Shown here: positions 29,001 through 41,000 of the stretch, one piece after another
Numbering within the stretch: position 1 is the first letter of the stretch
How the letters are laid out: every line of letters starts with the position of its first letter
DNA from: Eremophila alpestris peregrina
Lineage: Eukaryota > Chordata > Aves > Passeriformes > Alaudidae
Assembly: GCA_009792885.1 (NCBI GenBank)
Contig: WMCF01000003.1
Coordinates: 19,000,477 to 19,064,476 of the forward strand
DNA length: 64,000 nt
Direction: 5' to 3'
Position numbers and translations under genes: made by a program
The notes under the pieces: generated by a model
Told to the model about the DNA's origin: nothing
Databases searched by the model: none
What the model saw: only the letters and a program-made list of their open reading frames with translations

Positions 29001-32000
29001 TGTGTACAATAGTGGAAGTGAAAGGTGGGTGGATGCCATAGAAGGGATAATAAAAAAATTATCCAGACAAAGTTATAGAATTGGTTTGTGGAGGGAAAAA
29101 TGCAAGAGAGGGAGACAAAAAATTAAAGTTGCTTTGGATTTTTTGCAAGTTGCAAATACAGTTCTGTGATTTTTATATCAGAAGAGATATGTTTGTAATC
29201 TGGGTGTTGCCTTCTAAGGTGTTTCTGGTGCAGGACAAGGACTACATGACCACTTCATGGCAGCTGAAGGCATTTCCTAAATGAAAAAGTAATACTAGGA
29301 GCTGATCAACATGTCTTAACACTGTGGCCTGGCCTTCTTATTACTCTATTGGCACTGACTGAGCTCACTTGTCCAGGGTGGCCCCAGCAACATCAGCAGT
29401 GTGTAGAATGTGGGTAAAATTATCTGTCTGATACTATTTTCAGAAAAGAGCTCAGAGCAAGGATTCCTTTCTCACTAGCCTTGCTCCAATCCATTTACAA
29501 AATAATAACACATACATTTAACATTTTGCTGTCTTGTTAGCATAAGATATAAGAACAGTTTTTGGAAACAAAAATAAAGTAAATATATTTTTAAGAATTC
29601 TGCTGTTGTTTTTAAATGACACTTGGATACCTTGACTTCCATCAGTCAAGGTATCCCTTGAATTCCCTTTTGTATCTCTTTCTAGCTTTTGATGTGTGAC
29701 AACCATCTTTAAAATGAGGGTGCGTGGGTCCATTTGTCTTTCTCCAAACTGCTACAAGTGCTGCACAATTCAGAAACCTTTGCAGACTAGATTTGGAGGT
29801 TATGGCATTTGCTCTGTAGTGAAATGTAAATGGCATGAGTGATCTGCATTTCCTGAAACAGCACTTCTCTTCTATCCCTTGCTTTGTGGGTGCACTGTAG
29901 TTTGCTAAGGTGGACAGTCAGATGGACAACACAAAGATAAAGGTTTTCACTCTTGACACAACCAAGAATCATTCAGGGTCAGATATTTACTTCCAGAACA
30001 CACAACGTCAGTGTTGGCTTGAGGAGATCCAGAGACTTGTGCAGCTGTTTGGGTGATCTGTACTTTCAAGAACTAACAGAACACAGCCATGTATGTGGAA
30101 AGCACATACTGGGGTAATGTCCAAAATTGGCCATAATTTAAGGCCCATTTAGGAATCGCTGGGAATGGTTGGATTTCTTCAACATTAGCAATAGGCTCTG
30201 CAGCAAAGATAACCTTAAGTGAGCTTGCTAGGCTGAACATCACTTGTTTTATATTAACACCTATTTGTTATGCTATTCATATTCATTGATCCATTTCCCA
30301 CATGGATACTAGTCTTCTCTTTGGTACTGTGCAGAATCTTTATGCTAGGGATTCATGGATTCCAATGTGCTGTGTGTATGTCTGATAACATTCTGTTGTC
30401 CTCTAGGATGAAATGGAAATACCTGGTGGCCCAGATTGGACGAATAGAAAGACCTTTCAGAATCACCCTGGTGTATTCAAACTGTGGAGCACAGGAAGCT
30501 GGACTGCTGGCAGTGGGCTCCTTGCAACTCAGGAACTGCTTTCATGGTATGCTGCAACACAGGTTTGGAATAACCAAAGCATCCTAACCAAAATGGATGA
30601 GGGTGATGAGGGATAGGATAGGATTTAGAAGAAAGATGAGTAACTGAGAATTATAGAACTAATTTAAGTGATCCTCTCTGCTTTTCAGCTTTGCTTGGCT
30701 TGATCTTTGTACAGGAAAAAAAAAAACCCAAACCAACTGGATTTATGCTGAATCCAACAACAAGGATAAAAAAAAAGTATTTGCATAGATTATTTTAGCA
30801 TTTAGTGTTTTTCTCTCTTAAATAATCAAGAACAACAGTGTACCCTGTGCAGCCAAAGTCTTTTCCATACTTGGGCTTTATCTATCAAATCTATAAAGAA
30901 AACATTTATCTGCCCTCAATGAAGTCTGTTTGCTACTGCCAGGCTGAGAATTTCTATCTAAAATGAAAATCAGAATGTCATTATTTTCTCTAAAGTACTG
31001 AGTGTTCAGCTAAGACCTCAGCTTTACCTGGAGCTCACAGTTTTGTTCTGAATGTCATGCAAATGATCCTCAGCGGCAGAGCAGAACCTTGCTAATGTCA
31101 TTTAGGCTTCTTGGAAGTGCAAGAGTCTGTCAGCACAGGCAGTCTTCAGGTTGGGGACATAATCATCTGCAGTTCCTGAATTTCATGAATTAATATAATG
31201 TTATTGTTTCCATTTTACAGACTCTGTAGAAATAGCTTAGAATGTAATGTAAAAAGAACACACTATTGTGAGCATGGTTTTGATCATATTAGAGATTTAA
31301 TTGTAGTCATTTTTCTTCTAATTTAACATGCTATATTTTTAATGTAATATTTTTTTGAAAATCCTAGAGTTTTGAAGGGATGCATACAGCCTGAAGCACT
31401 GTGCTCTCAGTCTCTAAATAATCTGGAACATGTATCTGGCACAAAACAGTGTCGTGAAAAAATACCATTTCAGAGTGTATACCTGGATTGATGCAGAGGT
31501 GTTATTTTCTCTTTTCCCTGCAACTGGTTCGCTGACTTTTGCATTTTTTCCAGAATAGTAATAACCCCAATGGAACTTCTGTGCAGAGTTCTGCTAAAGG
31601 GCAGCAGATCCATAACAGGCTTGGGCACATATGCATCCACAGGACAGACTGGGTGCATTAAGAATCATGCTTTTGGGAAATATCAAACTTAAAAATCATG
31701 TTCAGCCTGGCTAATGGGTACCTGTGCAGTCAGTCAAATGCTCCCAGACTAGAACTGACTAGACCAGTTAGGGTGCATGAATAAAATTCGTGTAGAGCAA
31801 GCCAGCTGGCTGGGGAAGCAGCTACCTCATGGGCTGGATGCCACAGCTTGAAGCTAGCACAAAAATGAGTCAGCAGCCCAAGTGCTGGCTAAACTTGAGC
31901 CTCAATGGGACATAGCAATGTGTCTATCAGGGCTGGAGATAAATGGGTGTCCCTGCCTCCAGCAGCAGGGTGCCATGCAGGGTGTCACAGCTGCCTGGCA

Positions 32001-35000
32001 GGTGCACAGTCATGTGTGCAGAACTGAGCAGCACACCACGGTAGGAAACTGCAAGGCCCTTCATTAAAAAAAAAAAAAACACCAAAATTATCTAAACATA
32101 GCACAAACAGAGCAAAAGTAGCTCATGAGAAAGAAAAGAGCAATAAATTTGGTCCAGGAGTCTCATGCTGGATAGAAACCTACACAAAAATAGCAGAGAT
32201 TTATCGTACAAAGGACAAGGTCCTATGTGTGAAAACTAATATGCATGAAGGGCCATACACATTCTGTCAACTCATCTCTGGATTTTGTCCTCTTTTTCTT
32301 TTTTTTTTTTCCATTAGATAAAGAAAATCAAGATCTTTTTATATATGACAAAGGCTCAACCTTCCCCTGCATTCATGGAGGCTGTGTCAGCCACCTACAG
32401 ATCTGTGAGTTCATCAGTGACTGTCCTACTAAAGAAGAGGAGGGAGTGAGGTGTGGTGAGTATGTGGCACGACACTTTGTGGGAAACTTCATTCTGTTAG
32501 AAGAAATAATTTAGAATAAAAAATAAGTTAAATCGATTATATATTTAGATTAATTCTGTATTTTACCTCCTGAATTAATTTGGCCCATTTACATTAATTG
32601 GATACCAAGATTCTCTTTGAAAATTCACCCTATATAGAGTAAAATGGATTTTTTTGTAAATTGGTTTGGTTTCTTAAGCATTGCAGTAAGGAGCTCAATG
32701 ACCTTCTCTTCACAGTTACTGCTACTTCAGACAAAGGCAAAATATTATTTCCATCCTGCAGCTGGGTGAGAATTTCCTTCTGGACCCAAGATCTAAACCT
32801 TCCCTTCAGGGAAAGATGTTAATCATCTTTCCACTCTTAGTTACCTACAGTGTCATAAATCTGTCCTTCCAAGATCCCTGTTCAGAGTTCTTGCACATCA
32901 GGACAGAGAAACCCCCTAACAGCATATGTGGTGCTGAGGAGAAATGTTTAGCTTTGTTCCAAGTACAGTGGTGGAGATTTAAAATAATCTATTGATTTGT
33001 TTTCCTTTAGGTGGACACAAAACTTAGTGATGCCTGCAATTTCATATGTAGCAAGACCTTTACAAATATGTGGCAGTGATATGCCTTTTCTGAGATTATG
33101 GGGCCTGAAGTTTTGCCCAGTATTTAGAGTAGAACAGCACAAAAAAGTGTCAAATGTTTCCAGAAGCAAAGTGTTGGCTTTCTAATGGTGACTCTGGAAA
33201 TAAACAAATGAGACCTGTTTTGACAGTGTAGCATAGGTTGGGTAACTTGGACAACCACAATAGATTTTCACTTTTGTTATTGTTTGTATTCTTCCATAAT
33301 CAAGTTGCTCCTTTTTTCCTACTTTTTCTTGTTCTTGATTGTAGAAAGTCTCCCAGAGGGTTCACACTGCTCTTTTGAAGAAGGTCTGTGTGGCTGGACA
33401 CTGAATGAAACTGCAGCATCTCCTTGGTCTATTCGGGGCTTTTCTGAAGTGATTCAAGAGGATTCATTTGTAGGGTCTACTTTGCAAGCCACTGGGGGTA
33501 GGTTCTTCATTGTTCTCTCTCCCACTCTCTGTGTATGCATGTACACAATAGCTTGAACTTAAGTTTATTTAATTTGGTTTAAAAATTTTGGCATCACTGC
33601 TAATGAACTTCAGCATCAGTATTATCTATAACAAATTCAAATGCAGCTAAAATTAACTTTTGAACATGACTCCAAACTTTATATGAAACGAGTGCTGCGA
33701 AAAAGTTAACGCAAATCTCTCAGAGACAAGGATTTTCCTACACCTTTGAAAAGTCATGTAATGTATGCCTCTTCCCTCCTCCTTCCTCTTATGAGCTATG
33801 CAATTGCAGAGTACTTCAACAGCAATACAATAAATGCTGCATCACAAGGCAAAAATTGCCCAATAGAACTAGGCAACTTGTAAAAACAAATCTTTTGAAG
33901 ACCCTTGTCAGACTCCACTAGTGGGTTAGGAAGAGCATCACATACAAGAATATCCCAAGTGACCACATTCTTTGCCATAAAATACCACAAAAACCAAACA
34001 GAGTCAAATAATTCCCAGAACTGCAGAACTGTCAACTTGCTAAATAAGAAGGGGTGAGGCCAGACCCTCACCTGTTCAGGCTGAAGGTCAGAAGTGTTAG
34101 CACATGAGTCCTGCCTCACAACTTCCTTTTTTTTTGCCTTCCTTTCTGAAACTTCCTTTCATTTGCCAAAATGAAGGATTTCCATACAAGTGTCCTGTTT
34201 GTCTCCTGACAGCTTGTGTAAGCTCTCCCTGGAAACAAAGACTGCAAATAAATTCTTCCAGCCCAGTGTTTGTCTCAACAAGAGTCATTGATGTTAATGG
34301 TGTAGGAATTAGGAGTGTAGATTGGTGTGTGCCTCTGTATGGGAAGATCTTGAGTGGTATCTGAGGTTTATCCACTCACATTCCAAGCAAGGGTTTGGGA
34401 TGTTGACTTTTGTGCTGCTGAAATCTGCCAGAGTGTTTACTATAACCTCACTAACAGATTTACTCTCAAGCCCTGCTTACATCTACAAATGCTTACTTAC
34501 CTACAGTAACATTAATGATGTTAAATTATTTCAAGAAATTGCACAAAAGAGGAAAAGGTCATTCTGCCTTCTCTGATTCACTTTTGTGTTCACAGGACAC
34601 TTCCTCTACCTGCGAGCAGAGAGCACTCACACAAGTGGCATGGCCAAGGCTTACAGTACCAGCTTGCCAGACAGTCTTGCCACTGAAGACTACCAGGTGT
34701 GTCACTCTGTTTTACCACCTTTATGGAGTGAATCATCAGGCTGTAGGCACTATTTGTGCAATTAGCCTGTTCTGCTGTCCCTCTGCACACTCTACACAGC
34801 ACTGGCAAGCAGAAGAGCTGGCTTTACTGCCTACCTGGCCACTTGGTCACAACTATGGTGCATCCCCAAATCAGCTACTCCTTGTGGAAACCTCCCCAGC
34901 CTATCTGCACCAGTTAGGAAGAGTTACTCCTCTGAGAGGTGCCCAACAGCTAAATTGTATGGGGCAGCCAGGGTTTGTAGAAAAGAGAGCTGTCTGGCTG

Positions 35001-38000
35001 GGTCATTTAGTCTTTTAGTATATCTGCCACTGAGATTTTTCTTCATAAATTCTGCAATACTTGTGCAGAAGTTAATAAACTTGATGGTTTCCCTAAGAAC
35101 AGGAGTGTGAGGTTAGAAGGCATTAGATTTTCCAGAAATAGATGAATATAATAAACTTCTGATCACATTCTTCAGGAATTTCAAAAGGTTAATGCAACCT
35201 GGCTTTGATAAAGTCACACAACTTGCCTTGCAGCTCTGAGATGCTGGAATTAAAAATATTAAATAATATATAGTCATAACACTTAGGAAAATTAAGCTGC
35301 AAGTTTGAGCTGGGGTTCAGTCTTGCTAGGGGAAAAAAAGAAAGCTTTGATGCCTCCTAATTAGAGAAAATAAATACAGTGCAGGTGCCAGAAATGTAAC
35401 TTTGGCATTTATATTTACTTATAAATCCAGGTAAAATTTGCTGGGTACAAAATAAACAACAAAATAAAGTGTGATTGGAGATAGGTTCAAAAAACCAGGA
35501 GAGGAGAAACAGTAACTATTGGTTATTGCACAGAGGCCACAGGAGATCTGGATCCATTCTCTCCTCCACTGGCAAGGATTTGAGGCCACATTGCAGGATC
35601 AAGGAACTTCTGTGGCTGTTCTTTGCAGAACACGTGTGTGCTCCCTTTCCTGCCAGTCCTGGAGTTCTCTGTAACATAAAGGGCAGCTGAATATGTGAAC
35701 CAGTGGTAGAAATGGGAACTTTCTCTTGCTCTGTGGCAGACTGGAAGTGGTTGGTCCAAAGAAAAGGAACAAGTCCTGCTTCAAAACTTGCTTTGGCCTA
35801 GTGATTTTGTTGTTCACTTGTCTTAAGGGGGCTACAATTCAGGTGGTGCCCATGAGCTGGAGCAGGTAGATGGACTGAAGTTTCCTGCCTCTAGAGACAG
35901 TCCTTGTTTCAATGGTATTTGGGGCAGGACAGCTCTCCCCTCAGAGAAGGCCATAACAAGGAAATCAGTCCTCTCACCCAGATGGTGTCAGAGGCTGTGG
36001 ATTTGTCACCAGTGCAGCTACACAACAGGAGTGTCAATTCAGGTCTTCTCTGAGAATAATCTGTGCTAGTAATGGAGCTGAGTCAAATACAGTCAGTGAT
36101 TGGGGGCTTAGTGATTTCTGTCATTAAAGAGTTTGACCCAGACTCAGAGGTTTGGTTTCTCAAATTCCCAGGGAAGGGATAAATGACTATCTTTTCCCTT
36201 TTGTCACAGATTACCATTCTTTTCCTCTTCTTCCTCTGTTACAGGTTCAATTTTCAGTGCATGTTTTTGGTATCTACAACGGTACAGTCTCCTTCTCTCT
36301 CAGGGAAGAGATAAAGGGAGCTCCAATCACCTTGCCAATGTGGGAGAGGGCAGGGAGCTGGAGTGACCACTGGTTTCTCATCACCTTACCAATGCCAGTG
36401 CTTCAGAACCGGTAAGAGCTTCACTATATATAAATCCATAGGCTACCCGTATAGATTTAGTAAATTGTTTCTATCTTTATTGTGAAGTGTCACTTTCATT
36501 CCTGCCTTCTTTCAGGGCTGTTTTTGAGCCACTCTGCTTGCTCAGGAAGTATTCTGTCATAAGTGTGTATCTTTGTGCACGTGCACAGCTTAGCTCAACA
36601 CAAGCCCACACCATGTGACTGCACTTCTGTGCAGCCTCAAACAGTACTTAGGTTTTGGGAACAGCAAGCATCTGTACTAAAAACCTTTTAGCAATCTGAG
36701 CAAGCCAGAGTACTCACAGGGGCAAAGTGCTCTCAGCAGGGAAACAGCTGCATGAGCATAGCTACACTTCGTACTCCCACAGCAAAAAACACTCACGTGA
36801 GTCAAAGGGGTGGTAATTCCACAGTTCAGCCTAAATAGCTGTCCAGTTTAGGATCAGTGCAGCCTGGGCAGCTGGAGATCCTTCCTTGCCACATTACTGA
36901 TGCAATGATTTCAGAAAAACACTGTTGCCCAAACGAGCCTTGCATTGAAGTTTTCATTGATTTACATGTGGAAATACACTGGCAACATTGGTTTTCAAAT
37001 GAAGTGAAATATTGAAGATTTAAAGAATTTCAATGCAATCAAATTTTATTCAGGCATTTTCCCTCCCTCACCTAGTGTCACTAAATCTCAAGCCATGTAG
37101 CTGGTGTTGGTAGCTGGTTATTTTGCACAACACAAACTTTTTTTTTTTTTTCAGTGTCTCCAATCTAGGGGTTTTTGAGGGTTTGTTTGTTTGGGGGTTT
37201 TCTGTTTGTTTTGTTTGTTTTGGTTTTTGGGGTGGGTTTTTTTTGCATATTCCTGGGGAAAGCTTGTTTCACACGAAAGTTGAGATAGAAACCCCTCAAA
37301 GTTTATACAGTGAATATTATAAATGTTGCTCTACCCCCTTTTAGTTTAATCTCCTGTTTACCTTTGGTCTCAGTAATATCATGTGCTCATCATACACACC
37401 TTTGCCATGAATGATTCCTTTAGGGTAGGAATCATTCCTTTAGGCTAAGTCTGCCTGCTAGCACTGTATTTAATATTCTTGTCTGACACAATCTGAAGCC
37501 CTGTGGATTAGCATCTGTTTAGTTATGCATACATAAAGTACGGCCAGTGAATTAGTGCAGAATAGCTCTTTTTTCTGGGCACTCTACTGTGGACCTGTCT
37601 GCAGCAGAGACCAAGGAGCTCTACAGGGATATTTAAGACCTTCTGCCTCCTCTGATAAACAGTCCCTTAAGCTTTGTTCCCTGAAGCCTCCAATTTCTGT
37701 ATTGGCCCTTAATTCTGAAGCAAAATGGATCTCACATGGCAGAAGGGACTGGACAACAAGACACTTCTTTTGAGCACTAGCCAGAATGGCATGAAACAAA
37801 ATTGATATTCAAATGTTCAAATACTGTAATGTTTGAAAAAGTTGAGCACTTAGGCAAAGTGAAAGATGTAGGTAGGTTATGCATACATTTATTATTACAG
37901 TCTGTTTTAAGCATTATATCTTGTTTTACTTCATGTAACCTTTTTGTAGGACATTTTCACATTTAAAACTGAGTGGCACAACAGTGACAATCACTGTGGG

Positions 38001-41000
38001 TAAGGATGGAATTGTTCAATCTAGAAGGCAAATCTGTACCACCTGTGCTGGCCAGGTGACTGACACTGATCTATAACAGACACACACTTTGTTAGAAGGT
38101 GCTGCAGCTATTTCCCCAATGGAGGAAACTCTGGTCTTTGTGCTCCCAGGACACAGGCTCCATCTCAGTCTTCTTGTCTTTTTGTTTCCTTGCTCTCCTC
38201 CTTCTGTCCTGTCTTACCTGCTTCTGTGGGCACTTGGTGCTTTTCTTTCTAGTTTTCATATACTTGGACTCTCTCTCTTTTGCTTCAGCCTCCCTTTTGT
38301 GAACCCATTTTATCTGTCTTATGCCTCTGGTTGAAATTTCCCTTTCTAAACTCCTCCCTGCTTCTTGTTTCCATCTCTCTTCCAGCAGTTGCTGTCTCTG
38401 TGTGTTGTTTTGTTTTGGTTTTAAGTCTGAATCCCTTCCCTGCACTTCCCTTCTCCTCCTAGCTATCTCTTGTGTGTTTTCATTTGAATGATCCCAGACC
38501 TAGAGTGAAGGTTTATTCCCAGTATTCCTGTTTCACTGGCTATTTAAGTCTCTCTGTAGAACTCGGGTCCAAACCCCCTGCACACCAAGTCCAAGCTCCT
38601 GTGCTGTAAAATTCCCCATGAGCCCCCAGCCTCTCTCCAGGATTGTATCTTGTTCACTCTGGATTCAGTTCAGGCAGCTTTTTTTCTCCTGTTTGGCCAG
38701 AATCAGCAACAGAAAGAAAGGCTGGGGAAGAAAATGTTTATCCATTAATTTGAAAGGGCACTTCTCACCTCATGTAGCTGAAGCAGGACCTGACAGGGTT
38801 CATAACAGCACTATGTGGAAAGTTCCATTTTGTCTGAGACTATCAGATATCCAGAGAAGACAAAACTGCAGGATTAAAAAAAATACCAGGCATGGAAATG
38901 TCAGGGATTTAAAAATTTCAAAGGTACTTCCTTAAAATTTTCATTGATTCTCATTCACATGAAAAAAAACCAACCTCATGTCTGCCATGTGACTCTCTTC
39001 CTCACAAATTTCAGATCCCACTTCCAATACCTAGTAGCACAGAGTGCTTAAAAAGTTACCAGCGTTTTTGAGCACAGTCAGAATCAGGAATCCCTGCATT
39101 GTCTCATCCTCAACACTCACAAAATGTTTTGACTGCTAGAAAAGTCATACCAAATCACCCAAAATGGAAAAGTTCAGCCTAAATCACTTTAATGTCTGTG
39201 AAGTTGAAAACAGTTGTAAACAGAGGAGTGTGATGAACATTGCTGGACAATTTTACTTATACAGCTTGATATAAAACTTCACTAATGACTGTTCTGTGTA
39301 TTTATGGGTATTGTTAGCTTTCCTTGCAATGATGTGCTTAGGGTAATTTTTAGTGCAGATTTTGAGCTGGCATGCTGTTTTTCTGTATCCCAGAAATTTT
39401 TGGGAAACTCCTGTCCTTCTCTTGCTATAGGAAAGTGATGTACTTTCCCCTACTTCCTTAAGGGGATGGTAGGGACAGACCACACAGGGAGAAGGGAAGG
39501 CATAAATTGAAACACAAGAAGTTGCAGGCCATGAACTGCTTGACGGGGCCAGAAGTAGAGCAACCTTAGCAAAAAGAACAAGGAGGACATGAAGGCTCTA
39601 TTTAGATAGATTTTAGCAAGACCTTCATCCAATGAATTTATTTCTTAGGAGACAAGGAAGTTTGCTGATCAGCCTCCCAACTGAGCATCTAGCTACTTTG
39701 AAAAACTGCTTCTGGTGACTGGCTGGCAAATTCACTTACTTGGTTCACACACAAAAAGGAAAAGTAATGTTATCAGGAGAAAGCCAAGCAGACAACAGAG
39801 AGCTGGAGAACACCATTTGTAGGAGTCAGCAAAATGAGATCAATGAAAAGGAATGCTGGAAAGCCCTCTGGCTAACACAGCACTGAGTTCAAAAGGCAAA
39901 TTCCTCCCCTTTTTCTGAAGTTAAGAGGAAGGGGAGGCATACAGAGCCTAGAGGTTATGAAATGTCAATTCTCATGCACTGAGGGGGAGGAGGGGTTGCA
40001 TTCCTCCAGGTCCCCCTTGTAGTCAGCTGGAGCAAAGACCTACCTGATGGTGCAGTGCCAGGGACCCTTGTCTGCTCTGTCTCCATAGACCAGACACAGC
40101 AGATTGAGCTGACCAAAGATAAAATGCCATGTGAGTGCCTTAAGTAATGATTAGGATGTGGTGCTGTGTCTGTGGGTCCTATAAGTGCCTGGTCCTGGGC
40201 TCAGGGTGCTCTGACTCTCCTCCATCAGATAAATGGGGAAATTATTGTCATTTGTCACTGGACTTAAAGAAGAGGTTTGAAAATGCTCTTGTTAAGCCTG
40301 CTGTTGAAGAGGAGGGTTTCTGTAGGAAGGGGATCTAATGAAAAATTCCCCCACTAACACCACAGCTAAGAGATCATTCAAGGTGATTGATTTGCATTTA
40401 CTGCACTTACTCCCAGAGTGCTCAGATCCTTAAGGTGTGGATGCTTTCATTTAAGCACAAGGGGTCATTCTTGAGTTGGAGTAAAAGCAGTTTATCCCTA
40501 AAGATTTGTATGCAGCTATGCAACTAACTGTGGTTATAAAGCAACATTTGGTTGGTGGGTGGAATGAACACACATATTTTATTGCCACTAAATTGGGACA
40601 AGTGAGTTTCCATGCTGAATGATTAATGTGTTCAGCAGGTCAGTGCTTGATCTCTCATAAATCATCATTGAGCTTTACCAGAGACAGCAATAGAGGTCTT
40701 GTCCGTGTGCTTTTAATAAGCTCTAAATAGACTGGACATCAGACATCTGTTTATTTCTGAAATGTAATGAAAAACAATCCAATCCTATCCATTAGAAGGA
40801 GATCCTTTGGCTCATTTTTGTTCTTCTTTGTGAATTCAGAAGGTAGCAATACACATGGGACATGACAGAGCTCCTCCATAAGCAACACCTGCTCGTAGTG
40901 GAAAAAGATGAGACAGCCCAGTGAGCTAATTCTTCAAGGAATTATGGCTGAAATTTATAATGTCCTACCTTTCCTGAATAAACTCATGTCACCTTCTGAG

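Larger units (their letters stand above)
23594..30406 (+). other. LTK: LTK intron 4
   Basis: 6.8 kb, the longest intron in view. It holds a CT-rich simple tract and a 13-bp perfect hairpin (listed separately). No conserved exon, recognisable transposon or RNA gene is seen in the remainder. Confidence 0.7.

Noticed and set aside
34515..35018. 167-codon + strand frame
   Set aside because: It overlaps exon 8 in the wrong frame; the exon phases on both sides fix another frame.
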